A stretch of DNA of 64,000 bases from Moesziomyces globuligerus (taxonomy: Eukaryota; Basidiomycota; Ustilaginomycetes; Ustilaginales; Ustilaginaceae). Each line of letters opens with the position of its first letter. Position 1 is the stretch's first letter. The position numbers and the translations under genes are program-made. The notes under the pieces are model-generated. The model was not told the origin of the DNA. It did no database searches and saw only the letters and a program-made list of their open reading frames with translations. The DNA lies in assembly GCA_030849465.1 (NCBI GenBank), contig JARVLF010000018.1, forward strand, positions 124,001 through 188,000, in the 5' to 3' direction. This document shows positions 20,662-30,804 of this stretch, in pieces.

Positions 20662-22824
20662 ATGACGTCCAGCGACTCCCGATACGACCTCGAGCTTCCG
20701 CTGCAAGGTCGCATCCGACCGCGTCGGGTTCACCTGGCGCGCTTCACGTCCTCCTCGTCGCCGCCCGGCTCGGTGCTGGCCTATCTCGGCATCCCGTTTG
20801 CGCAGCCCCCGACGCGCGCGCGGCGATGGCAGGTGCCGCAGGGTCCCCTGCCAACATGGAGCTCGACGCGCGCCTCGGCATTCGGCGCAGATCCGCACCA
20901 GGACTTTGCGGCCATGGAGGGCATGTACCGCGGACGCACCTCGGCCAAGACGGCCATCCCGCGCTCCGAGGACTGTCTCTATCTCAACGTGTGGGTCCCC
21001 GAGACGACCGCCGCGGCGGCTGCCGACCGGCCCGTGCTGGTGTGGATCTACGGCGGTGCTTTCTCGGTCGGGAACGCCTCCCGGCCGCTGCACGACGGTG
21101 CGAGGCTTGCGCACGAGAGCGGATGCATCGTGGTAGCGCTCACGTACCGCGTGGGAGCGATGGGCTTCCTCGGCTCGCGCGCGCTCGTGGCCGATGCTGC
21201 GGGCGAGTGGCCCTTGCTCGACGTCGCAGCACTCCACTCGAAGCCCGGCGAGACGGAGGTGGGAGCGGGCAATTGGGGGTTGTGGGATCTGGTGGCGGGG
21301 CTGGTGTGGGTGCAAGGGTCGATCGGTGCGTTTGGCGGCGATGCGGGCAACGTGACGCTGTTCGGCGAGAGCGCAGGGAGCATTGCGATCCACTACCTGC
21401 TGCTCTCGCCGCGCGTGCCCGAGGCACTGTTCCACAAGGCGATCCTCGAGAGCGGCGTGGCGGCGACGCTGGTGCCGCGCACGACCGAGGCGAGCCAGGC
21501 GTGCTGGGAGGCGCTCGTCGCCGCGCTGTGTCCGCATCTGGACGACGAAGCCGAGCAGCTCGACTACATGCGTCTGCACGTCCGCGCCGATCAGATCGAT
21601 GCGGTCCTTCGTCCGCTGGTGGGTAAGAGGCCCAGGTCGGAATACACGCCGACGCAGACCGAGTGTGCTCGTCTCCCGCGCGCGCGCGAGGACTGCCACT
21701 CGTCACTCGGCGTGACTGACCAGTGGGGTCCCGTATGGGACGGCGTACTGGTAGATGCCGACTTTCTCACCCGCGCATTCTCCCCACTCCCGGCGCGGAG
21801 TGAGCTGCGCAACGGTCGAGCCGGAGTCGTGCTCGGGCTCTGCGCGGACGAAGGGACGATGTTCAACTTCCTCGTCGCGACGACGCAGTCGCTTGCTGCG
21901 CACGTGCAGCTCTTCCACCCTTCTCTCGCCACCGACTTGCAGCAGCTGTACGGCTTTGACGCTCAGCACGCACCGAGTCGCAGGGACAAGGTAGCGAGCG
22001 ATCGGAATGCGTTCTACACGTGCGCGGCGTATACGGGCGATGCGCAGTTCACCGCGCCCATCCTCGACTACATGCACACCCAACGTCGGCGCTCCGGCCA
22101 CGACGTCGTGCCGATGTGGGGATATCTGTTGGCACATCGGCCGTCGGTGCGTATGCTCGAGGCGCTCACCGTAGTGCCCGAAATGGCCGAGGAGTGGGGG
22201 GTCTTCCACACGCTCGACATCCCGCTCGTCTTCGGCCTCACTGGCTCGAGTCACGGCGAGGAGCATGTCTGGACCTCGAGCGCAGCCAACTACGGGGTCG
22301 ATCCCGACGACGACGATCGCGCAGCGACGCAGGTGCCGCTGTCGCCAGACCGCGGTATGACGATCGACGAGAGACGGTTGAGCTTGTACATGATGCAGAC
22401 GTGGACGGCCATCGCGCGCCTCGCGCCGACGCACGGCGACGAGCTCCGGCTGCCCGACGGCGAGCTCTGGCAACCGCTCGGCTCGACCCCCGGTCAGCAT
22501 GGCGGCGTGGGCGACGTCGAGCTGCTCGCCTTGGGCCAAGCATCCCAAAGCCCCACCGAGCTCACCAAGCCAACCGAGGCGACGCCGGTGCGCGTCTGGC
22601 AGACCCAGCTGGCCGAGCATCCGTTTGCGACCCACCCGCCCGTCGGCGCCGCCTCGCTGCAGCAGCGCGTCGAGTTTTGGCTTCACCAGCCCATCTCGAG
22701 CACGACGCCCGACGATCCAAGGCTCGTCAGATACCTCCAGAACTACTACGGCTGGCTGCGCGAGCTGCCTTGCTTCCGCCCCTGGCCTCCAGTCGTAGCT
22801 TCCCGCCAGCCAGGCCAACAGTAG
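20662..22824 (+). CDS. Type-B carboxylesterase/lipase family protein
   Basis: One exon, 720 residues. The family signatures are clear: LAYLGIPFAQPP, SEDCLYLNVWVP, IYGGAFSVG (oxyanion hole), and the elbow LFGESAGSIAI with nucleophile Ser237. Glu397 in CADEGTMF and His516 in GVFHTLDIPLVFG complete the triad by position. No signal peptide is visible from the chosen ATG, unlike many secreted fungal esterases, so an intracellular enzyme is inferred. It is longer than the usual 550 residues, with a large insertion before Glu397 and another at about 540-580. The start is divergent from the GEN1 gene, 293 bases away. The substrate is unknown. Confidence 0.9.
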   Translation: MTSSDSRYDLELPLQGRIRPRRVHLARFTSSSSPPGSVLAYLGIPFAQPPTRARRWQVPQGPLPTWSSTRASAFGADPHQDFAAMEGMYRGRTSAKTAIPRSEDCLYLNVWVPETTAAAAADRPVLVWIYGGAFSVGNASRPLHDGARLAHESGCIVVALTYRVGAMGFLGSRALVADAAGEWPLLDVAALHSKPGETEVGAGNWGLWDLVAGLVWVQGSIGAFGGDAGNVTLFGESAGSIAIHYLLLSPRVPEALFHKAILESGVAATLVPRTTEASQACWEALVAALCPHLDDEAEQLDYMRLHVRADQIDAVLRPLVGKRPRSEYTPTQTECARLPRAREDCHSSLGVTDQWGPVWDGVLVDADFLTRAFSPLPARSELRNGRAGVVLGLCADEGTMFNFLVATTQSLAAHVQLFHPSLATDLQQLYGFDAQHAPSRRDKVASDRNAFYTCAAYTGDAQFTAPILDYMHTQRRRSGHDVVPMWGYLLAHRPSVRMLEALTVVPEMAEEWGVFHTLDIPLVFGLTGSSHGEEHVWTSSAANYGVDPDDDDRAATQVPLSPDRGMTIDERRLSLYMMQTWTAIARLAPTHGDELRLPDGELWQPLGSTPGQHGGVGDVELLALGQASQSPTELTKPTEATPVRVWQTQLAEHPFATHPPVGAASLQQRVEFWLHQPISSTTPDDPRLVRYLQNYYGWLRELPCFRPWPPVVASRQPGQQ

Positions 22825-23465
22825 AACCTCGTAATCGCACTCCGCTCTAACATTGGTAAAGGGACAACTCCGCGGCATCGAGACCTCTCGCCCGCGGAGT
22901 TATTTGGTGGGACTGCAGAGCGCGGAAGGCTCCTTTTAGGCGCGCGATCCGCGCCGCCTTTTTATTTTTTACCAGGTGGAGGCGTGTAAGGCAGATGAGC
23001 GTCAGCATGCTAAGCAGCTTCCGCTCGGAGGAAGCATGGCGTGCGCATCTGAAGCCTCACTGGTGTCAGCATGCAGAGAGCAGAGTGAGCTTCACCTCGG
23101 CGGATTCAGAGAGGCTGGCGTGGCCGGGCGTCGCATCGAGCGCCTGTTGGATGGGAGCGGGTACAATAAGCGGTGATGAAGACGAGATGGTCATCGGCGG
23201 GGCGGCGGGGCGGGGGAGCGAGTGTGGGCCCGTGAGCGAAGGCGGATTACAAATCCAAGCCGAAGCGCTCTCGCGATCGTGGGCGCTTCTTCCCCACACG
23301 GCGTGGTACTCGCATGGGGGCCGCGCTTGGCTCATCCGTTTATTGCGTGCGCGCAGCAACTGAGTCGATCCCAGCTGGGCCTGAGCCGTCCAGTATATAG
23401 TCCGCTCTCGAACGCCGCCTCGAAGCTGCAACGACCATCTGCGCTTTGACCGGGGATTTGCAACA
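22825..23465. promoter_or_regulatory. Intergenic region, esterase / fasciclin gene
   Basis: Holds the structured element at 22866-22970 close to the esterase stop, then the promoter of the fasciclin-domain gene. A TATA-like TATATAG lies at about 23394-23400, some 70 bases before the ATG at 23466. Confidence 0.5.
22866..22970 (+). other. Two strong hairpins followed by a T-run
   Basis: AACTCCGCGG (22866-22875) pairs perfectly with CCGCGGAGTT (22892-22901), and inside it CGAGA (22879-22883) can pair with TCTCG (22886-22890). A second stem, GGCGCG (22939-22944) with CGCGCC (22950-22955), has a 5-base loop and is followed at once by T5-A-T6. The form resembles a structured small RNA with a Pol III-like stop, or a 3'-UTR structure of the esterase mRNA. 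No RNA family was recognised. Confidence 0.45.
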
Positions 23466-25025
23466 ATGAGGATCGCCGTCTTTGCGCTTCCGGCCGTGCT
23501 GGCCGCTCTGAGCGCTCCCAGCGCCTACGCCGCTCCTTCTGTCGGCAGCGACGAGCTCAGCCTCGGCCACGCGGGAGCGTCTGGCTTCGAGGCGCTGAGC
23601 TTCGGCCTGACGACGAAGCTCTCTGCTGCCTTTTCGGGCGTCTTGTCGCGTTTCACCGGCACCACGAGCAACGATGAGGCGGACAAGACGATCTGGGAGG
23701 TGATCAACACGAGCGACGAGTTCACGCAGCTCGCGCACGTGCTCAACTACTCTTCGGACGCCACCAAGGACATCCTCAAGCATCACCACCACCTCACGCT
23801 CTTTGCGCCGCTCAACTGGCACCACCACCGCGAGGACGATAAGGAGGTCGAGGTCGAGGCGTATGCCGATCTCTCGTTCGGTCCAGCCTCGATCCAGTCG
23901 TTTGCACGCATCGAGCAGCACATTGCTGCGTTCGAACGCGACTACGGCGCCACCGCCGCGCACGACGACGATAAGGACGGCGACAAGGAGAAGCGGAGGC
24001 AGCTGATCCGTCATCTCATCGACGCGCATGCGCTCTACCACCTCGTGCGCTCCGAGGTCGAGCTGGACGCAAAGACGATTGCGGACAACTCGAGCGTCGC
24101 CACCTGGCTCAACACGGGCAAGGCGCACAGGAACAACGATGCCACCGACTGGCGCGTGAGGACGGGCAAGAGCTTGCTGCCCCTACCTGCAGTCTACCTC
24201 AACTTTTACTCGCGCGTGGTCAGGCCCGATGTGAGGACCAAGAACGGCATCATCCACGGCATCAAGTACCCGCTCGTGCTGCCGCCCGACGTGCTCCAGA
24301 GCCTCTTCTTCGGTCAGACCACCTTCTCCACCACCACCTCGGCACTCCAGAAGGTGCACGCCGACAAGTACCTCGCCTACCGCCCTCACCACGCGCACCA
24401 CGGTCACGACGGTCACCATGGCCACCACGGCGACCAGGCCAAGGCCTCGGTGCACGGCAACGCGAGCTTCGAGGGTGTGGCGGCGGAGACGGTGTTTGCG
24501 CCTACGAATCTGGCGTGGTCGCGTCTGCCGTGGGCGTTCCGCGCATACCTCTTTTCGCCCTGGGGCTACCACCTGCTGCAGAAGGTGCTGATGCTGCACT
24601 CGCTGCCGTTTGACATTGTATACGCCGACTTTGTGCACCACGTCAAGCACGCATCAAAGCCCTCGTCGGCACCCGTGGTGACCACCGAGGGCACGGCGAA
24701 CAAGACGTCGTATACGTTTGACACGGTGCTTCCCGCCATCCACGGCAACAAGGGCGAGTTTGAGACGCTCGATGTCGATGTCTACCGCTACTACCTCGTG
24801 CCCGGTAACCGCGGTCCGCTCCAGACGCGTGTGGTGGTGCAGAACGTCTCGGTCATCCTCCAGGACATCCCCGCTCAGAACGGCGTGTTCCACGCCATCG
24901 ACAAGCTCGTCAAGCCCAAGGGTCATCCGGACAAGGGTGTCTGGGCAGAGGTGGCGGCTGCGGCCAACGAGGCTGGCTTTGGAAGCGTCGATCTGCACGC
25001 CGAAGCACGCGCCGACCTGTGGTAG
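23466..25025 (+). CDS. Secreted fasciclin (FAS1)-domain protein
   Basis: One exon, 519 residues. Residues 1-22 form a clear signal peptide (MRIAVFALPAVLAALSAPSAYA, cut before APS). Two FAS1-like units can be traced: one around HLTLFAPLNW (about 110-250), the other around ETVFAPTNLAWSRLP (about 340-500), ending in DIPAQNGVFHAIDKLVKP, typical of a FAS1 end. Several N-glycosylation sequons (NYS, NSS, NAS, NKT, NVS) support secretion. His-rich stretches at about 101-120 and 300-325 are unusual and could bind metal. No GPI signal or C-terminal membrane segment is present, so it should be soluble in the vacuole, wall or medium. Fungal FAS1 proteins act in adhesion and vacuolar functions. Confidence 0.88.
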   Translation: MRIAVFALPAVLAALSAPSAYAAPSVGSDELSLGHAGASGFEALSFGLTTKLSAAFSGVLSRFTGTTSNDEADKTIWEVINTSDEFTQLAHVLNYSSDATKDILKHHHHLTLFAPLNWHHHREDDKEVEVEAYADLSFGPASIQSFARIEQHIAAFERDYGATAAHDDDKDGDKEKRRQLIRHLIDAHALYHLVRSEVELDAKTIADNSSVATWLNTGKAHRNNDATDWRVRTGKSLLPLPAVYLNFYSRVVRPDVRTKNGIIHGIKYPLVLPPDVLQSLFFGQTTFSTTTSALQKVHADKYLAYRPHHAHHGHDGHHGHHGDQAKASVHGNASFEGVAAETVFAPTNLAWSRLPWAFRAYLFSPWGYHLLQKVLMLHSLPFDIVYADFVHHVKHASKPSSAPVVTTEGTANKTSYTFDTVLPAIHGNKGEFETLDVDVYRYYLVPGNRGPLQTRVVVQNVSVILQDIPAQNGVFHAIDKLVKPKGHPDKGVWAEVAAAANEAGFGSVDLHAEARADLW

Positions 25026-27428
25026 TTTGCAGCCCAACCCCCGCTTGTGCTCCGACAGTCTTTTGGCTTGGGACAGTACTGACGGGGCGATGTTTGCGAA
25101 CTCATCATGATCAAATCGAGTCTGGCTATGTGGACGAGGGGCGAGTCGGTGGGAGGGGGAGGAGCGAGTGAGTTGTTTGACAGCTGTCGAGTCGAGGGTG
25201 GTACCGGCCGAAACTCGGGCAAGTTGGAGCCAATCGGGAGGGGCAGAGCGAGATGAGGTCACGTCATTCCAGCGAGAAGCAGCGTGCTTCGTTAGTGGAT
25301 GATCTCGACGTGGACGCCGGGGGGGCGAGGCAACCAATCGCATGTGCGTCTGTGTGGCCGAGGAGAAGAACGGGAGATTGAGCGGCGATATTTTTGCGAG
25401 GAAAAAAACGATTTGATGCCGACTGAGGCCGGTCTTGACTCCGTAGCAGCTGCCGAGAGCCAACTGGCGTCGGAAATGCAGCTCGCCAAGCTGGCGCGTG
25501 GGTCGTGTGCATTCGCCCAAACGTGCAGCTCGAAACTCGCGATAAGCGCGACTGCTACCAGCCAAGCTCCGCGGCGTACGATTGGCCCGCGCCCCCGTTT
25601 CGCCCACCCACACGAAAAGCTCAAGTGCACATCGCCATGATCGCTACAAGCCTCGACCGCCTGTTCCACACACTGCGAGCAGGGTCGGATGGCAAGCACT
25701 GTGCACGAGTGAGCAAAAGGCGGGTGGATCGGGGACGCGGCCAAGATGCGCCAGACGGTTCGAGTCACGGCTGCATCGTCTCGCCTCGCCTAAAAGCAAG
25801 CCCGCATGAGCAAGCTCCTCAAGCCCCATACCCCCCTGTTGGCATCGCTCCTTCTCCTTGCACGGATTGAGTCTTCAGACATCATCCATGCCGCTTCGCT
25901 CTACGCTGCACAGCTGGACCGCTCCCGGCTGCTTGCGATGGTGGCAGGATAGCAGCACCATGCGAGCAACGAGTTGGCGCTGAGATTTGTGCGGGGCAAG
26001 GGCAAAGCTGACCGGCGCGGGGGGATGGGGGGTAGGGGGAACAGATTGAGCAAGTCGGCACCCGGAGGCGGGCAGCATGTGTGGCACATGCTCCGAGTGC
26101 CATTGTTCTGCAGCCGCACATGCAGGTAAGCGACGGATGACTCGACCTTTCTTCGAGGCGACAACACGCGACGCTGCAGCTTGGCGAGAACGCCCGGCTA
26201 CTGCCAATGCGACGCAAGCTCGACGATGGCTCCGCCTCCAACGGATCTGCCTCGCCTAAGCTGCCTATGTCCGGCGCTCGGTTGCAACTGATCCAAGGCG
26301 AGCCCTTCTGCGTCGGCAAGCGATCGGAGCCTCGCCGGCGGTGTTTTCGAGCATGATCAACGCCAGACTGCAGTCCAAGCCGAACAAAGCAAGGAGGCTC
26401 CCACTTTGGCAGCCCCTTTGGCGCTTTGGCGCCGAACAATGGCCTCCCCAACGTGGCTCGGGATTGTGCATGCGTCCGTCGCTTGTGGGGACCGTCGAGA
26501 TGGCTCGGCTCACTTGCGCATCACATTCCTCGCAGAAGCCTTCCAGAGCACCGCCTGCTCGCAGCTCGCACCGACGCAAACCTGACGCGCCTGCAATCCC
26601 ATCCTACCGTATTCCTTTCCTCTCCTCCGCCTTGCGCTTTCTCCGAGGCATGCTGTGACGACCAACGGTGATGAACTCGCACCATCGTATCGTAGGAGTC
26701 TGTGAGAAACAGCTGAAAGCTCTCACGCAACGAGAGCAATGACTGCAGGCGTGAGAGAGAGGCACAGAGAGAGCGAAGAAAGATCAAAGATCAAGTACAC
26801 TATTCACCGCTCAAATCGGCGGCGCCTCGTGACATTCTCACACGCCCAAAAGAACGATTCAAACTCATCAAGTTCGACCGAGCCAAGCACCGCGCCAGTC
26901 ACACGCCCACTCCCCCGTTTTTCTCAGGCATTTGGCCCGTCTCCTCTCGTTCGCCCAGTCCTCCTCGCTTCCTTCCCGCCCTGTTGTGGGCTCCCCTCCT
27001 TCCCAGGCCTCCCACCAGTGTCCACCAATACCGTTCACTAGCAGCACCATCACACTGCATTTCCGCCCGCCTGATCGCCCCCACCACCTTCCGCTTCACA
27101 CACTGCTCAACTGCCCATTCGCTCCCTTTTTCGCGCCCTCCCGACCACCACCCACCTCGAGCACCTCTCACTGCCCTCTCCTGCCTCTCTCCTTATAATA
27201 AACCTTTCCAATCCGCTCCTACCGCGCCCCCTCCCCTCCTCCATATCCACCCACCCCCAATCATACTCCATCTTCGACATCCAGCGAAGATCCTTTTCTA
27301 CGGAAACCACTCCTTGACGCTCTACACTGTGGCTTTCCGTCCCTTGTCTAGCCTCAGCCCATCGCCCCGAGCGATCGCACCATCTCCTACAGCTGCTATC
27401 TCACCTCTGACCACGTAGCTGGCCCACC
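25026..27428. promoter_or_regulatory. Long intergenic region and 5' leader upstream of the GCN4-like gene
   Basis: About 2.4 kb with no gene I can support. The last part (26742-27428) is pyrimidine-rich and contains no ATG at all. A TATA-like CTTATAATAAAC lies at about 27190-27202. The preceding 1.7 kb shows nothing recognisable. Confidence 0.5.
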
Positions 27429-27440
27429 ATGCTCTTCTAA
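27429..27440 (+). promoter_or_regulatory. Three-codon upstream ORF (Met-Leu-Phe-stop)
   Basis: ATG CTC TTC TAA in a near-perfect start context (GCCCACCATGC). It is the only ATG between 26742 and 27653, ahead of the proposed bZIP start. Known: GCN4, CPC-1 and CpcA are controlled by short upstream ORFs through reinitiation. Inferred: the same control acts here. Confidence 0.65.
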
Positions 27441-27653
27441 ACGGATCCCCCGTCTAGACTCGCCCGTTTCTTTCTCGTCTTACGAAGAAAGGACTGACTC
27501 TATAACCTCGTCGTTACAGCCCCTTCCCCCTCCCTCCAACCCCATTCTGTCTTCCAATCTTCCCTCTGGGTCGATTTCTACGTTGTCTCCTCGGACTCAC
27601 AACTCCAACGTCACTCTGACAGCTCCTTCCAAGCTGTCCTCTACTTCGCCATC

Positions 27654-29460
27654 ATGGTTGCCCCCACTCTCCAGTGCAAGCCCCGCCTCGGCCAACTCCA
27701 ACAGTCTACTCCCGATCAAGCCCTCCAACAGTCTCTGCTCGACTGCCAGACCGCCCTTTTTGAAAGGTGTCCACCCCCCGATCAACGATAACGCATCCGC
27801 GCCGTTCAACTCGTTTTTGAAGAACTCTAACCACCACCACCAACAACACCGACGCTCCAGCACGCCCACCGCCGCTGCTGCTGCCGCCGCCACCGCCGCC
27901 GCTCCCATCTCGCTCCGAGCTCACCTCGAGGCCGCCATCTCCAACCCGTCGTCTCCGTCCGCGCAAGCCAATCTCCTCCGACAACTCCAGTCCACCCTGG
28001 CTGCGATCCGTCCCTCCCCCTCCCACGTCCAAGCCGCCGCTGCCCCCGCTACCAGCCCGGCCCAAGCCTCGCCCGCCCAGCCCACGTTTGCCCGAGTGCC
28101 TAGCATCACGCCTGCCGCCGTTGCCTCTGCACTCGCCGCTGCTACCGCTGGCCGTCGTCACACTCTGTCCTCCTCTGCCGCCTCGTCTCCTGCCGCCGCC
28201 GCCGCCACGATCAATTCGTCGACGCCAGCACAGAAGCAACGCTTGGAACAGATCAGGCACTACCAACAGCTCATCGCCCAGCTCAACGCCACGATGCCCG
28301 CTGCTGCCGCTGACACGTCGGTCCCCACGCTGTCCTTCGGGGCACGCGGCGCGGACCACGCGAAGTCCGAGCTCGGTTTCAACGCCGCCTCGCTCGGCCT
28401 CAACCCCATGTCTGCTGACGACCCTTCGTGGATCGGACACGGATTCCAGGCTCACGCCGCCGAGGACTTCCTCTCTTCACCAGATTGGACCGACCCCTCG
28501 CCGGCGCTGACCGACTCGATGTCTTTTGAGATTGACTCGTGCGGGCCCAGCCCGCTGCTGCCTCTGGACAGCTACGATGACGATCTCGGCGTGCCCGGCA
28601 TTGCCGGCGCGCCCCTCTTCCCTCCCCAGGACGGCTACGCCTCGTCCAACGTGAGCCCGCTCGAGCTCTCGAGTCACGACTTTGGCGCCCACGCCGTCGG
28701 CGACTTTGGCGCTCCCGAGATGAGCAACGACTTCACGCTCTTCCCGGAAGCAAAGTCGACCAAGCTGCCCATCGAGATGGCCTTTAGCAAGCTCGGCAAG
28801 CCCACGGTCGGCAACGCCGCAGCTCCCGAGGACCCGGCGCTCACGCTGCTCCGCGCACTCAGCAGCGCCGCACTCTCGAGCTCGGCAACGACGGCGACGG
28901 CCAGCGTGGCCACCACCGCCGCTGTGGCACCCTCGGCCCCGGCGCTGACTGCCTCGCCGCTCGCCTTCACCTCGATGGCGGCTCCCCTCGCGCCGGCACC
29001 GTCGCTGGCCCCGGCTCCGGCCGCCACGGCCCCCGTCGTCGCGCCCTCGCGCTCCGAGTCGAGCTCGCCCGCTCCGGACCGCCGCAGCTCGACGTCCTCC
29101 AACAAGACGGAGGCTCGCGGTACGAAGCGACGCCTCGACACGAGCGACCTGCTGCCGCTCGACGCGCCCATCCAGAAGCGCACCTACTACACGGTCTCGG
29201 CCACCTCGCGCCGCGACACGTCGGCCACCGAGGTGGACGAGTTTGCCGAGGAGGAGGCGGCCATCCGCCGCGAAAAGGATCCGCGCGTGGCCAAGCGTCT
29301 GTCGAACACGCTCGCCGCGCGCCGATCGCGCCACCGCAAGGCCGAGGAGCTGCGCCTGCTCCACGAGAAGATCGAGGCGCTGGCCGGCGAGGTCGAGTCG
29401 TGGAAGCGCCGCTGCGAGCTCGCCGAGCGCGAGCGCGATGAGGCCCGCGGCCTCGCCTGA
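27654..29460 (+). CDS. GCN4: GCN4/CPC1-like bZIP transcription factor
   Basis: The C-terminal bZIP (from DPRVAKRLSNTLAARRSRHRK, leucine heptads to ERERDEARGLA) has the Gcn4-type basic region and ends the protein, as in Gcn4/CPC-1. The bZIP frame has no ATG until 28294, far inside. I propose ATG 27654 (ATCATGG context, starting MVAPTLQCKPRLGQ), an intron 27767-27860 (donor GTGTCC, branch CTAAC, acceptor CAG) and exon 2 at 27861-29460: 570 residues. The donor is non-standard, so this start is inferred. Ala/Ser-rich and acidic regions between are probable activation segments. Known: Gcn4 activates amino-acid biosynthesis genes. A TGACTC (Gcn4 half-site) at 27495-27500 in the leader could allow self-control. 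Confidence 0.72.
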
Positions 29461-30082
29461 AGGGTCTTGTGCCCTCTCTCCCTCTCTCTCTTTTTTTCCC
29501 TGTTCCTGCTGATACCGTTCCGGTTCCGTCAGTCTTTGTTCTCGCTGTGACGCGCGCCAGCTGTGCTTGGCGTTGTTGCTGTTTCCACTTCCCCCCCAAA
29601 AGGTCTCTTTCCGGTGTCGCGATGTTTCTCTTGCTAGTGCCCCTATGACCAGAACCGTTGTTCCCAGATCCTATCATCATGCTCCGAGTTCTCTGGCTTC
29701 CATGCGCCTCTGACCAGCTCTGGAATAAAAGCGTGCGTTTGCACACGAAGTAGCCGAAGTGTATGGACGTGTCGAATTTGGAATGCTGAGCAGTGAGTGT
29801 GTGTGTGGGAAGGGTAGGGTATGGATGTTGGGGGGTTGGGATGGTGGTGAGTGGAGTTGGTTGAGGGAGGAAGGGGGTGAGGGATGGCTTAGTAATGTCG
29901 AGGTGGGGTTGGGGCGAGCGATCGGGCGGGTGCGGGTTGCGATGGGTGCTTTTTTTTCGGCCTCCACACTGGAACACTGGAGGCTCGGATTGTGGTTAGG
30001 GATTTAGGGATTTAGGGTCGAGCTTGTCGACTTGGGGCATGTTTGGAACTGGCGACCATCTCTAGGCTGAAATATCGTCACC
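29461..30082. promoter_or_regulatory. Intergenic region, GCN4-like / GRX5
   Basis: Holds the 3' part of the bZIP gene (T-rich at 29488-29500) and the GRX5 promoter. A telomere-like run, TTAGGGATTTAGGGATTTAGGG, lies at 29996-30017, 66 bases before the GRX5 ATG. Confidence 0.5.
29996..30017 (+). repeat. Telomere-like TTAGGG repeats in the GRX5 promoter
   Basis: Three TTAGGG hexamers spaced by AT to give an 8-base period. In yeasts such internal repeats bind Tbf1-type factors; here that is only an analogy. Confidence 0.8.
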
Positions 30083-30804
30083 ATGTTGCGAAACAGTGTT
30101 GGACTTCTGGTACGTATACACCACCTTTTTACTCGGTTTGATCTAGGGGGGGAGCAGGGGGAGAATATGCTGACAAGTTTCTGCTTTTTGTAGCGTAATG
30201 TATCTGGGATTCGGGCGGGCGTAGCGGCGCGGGGTACGATCTCGCCGACCGTGTTGACCTGGTCTCGACTGCTGTCCACCGAAGCTCGCGCCAAGATCGA
30301 CGGGGCCGTAAAGACGAATCCGCTCGTGGTGTTCATGAAGGGCACTCCCGAAATGCCCATGTGCGGCTTCAGCCGCGCCGTCATCCAGGTCATGCAAGTC
30401 CAGGGCATCAAACCCGACCTGCTCAAAACCTTCAACTGCCTCGAAGACCAGGAACTCCGTGAAGGCATCAAGGAATACTCAGACTGGCCCACAATCCCAC
30501 AGGTCTACGTAGACGGCGAATTCGTTGGCGGTTGCGACATCCTCATCAACAGTAAGTTCCACCTTACCCCCCCCCCCCCCCTTGCCGACCTTCGAACTCG
30601 ACTTGCACTCGTGTCGAGAATCAGGCCTGTTTCATCACGACATACCCCCATGGTGCCGTTGCGCTGGTCAGGAGCAAAGACGCTGACCGTTTTTTCACAC
30701 TTGCGTTTGAACGAGCAACAGTGCACCAGTCGGGCGAACTCGAGGAGCTCCTGCTCAAACACAACCTCCTCCTCCCACTCGAAGAGGCCAAGTCGCAGTC
30801 CTAA
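30083..30804 (+). CDS. GRX5: Mitochondrial monothiol glutaredoxin GRX5
   Basis: Exons 30083-30109, 30194-30551 and 30722-30804 give 155 residues. The first 40 or so residues are rich in Arg, Ser and Val without acids, as in a mitochondrial presequence (MLRNSVGLL, then [14 protein letters not shown]). The glutaredoxin domain (about 45-150) has [13 protein letters not shown] with active-site Cys66, [16 protein letters not shown] and [15 protein letters not shown]. Known: Grx5 carries Fe-S clusters from Isu to targets in mitochondria. Introns are 84 and 170 bases; the second contains a run of about 15 C (30567-30581). Joined frames are exact. Confidence 0.93.

Noticed and set aside
25755..25775. 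GGTTCGAGTC resembling a tRNA T arm
   Set aside because: Flanks do not pair and no cloverleaf can be drawn.
27583..27653. TTG at 27583 as start of the bZIP protein
   Set aside because: Non-ATG start with no supporting context; a spliced ATG start at 27654 explains the frame better.
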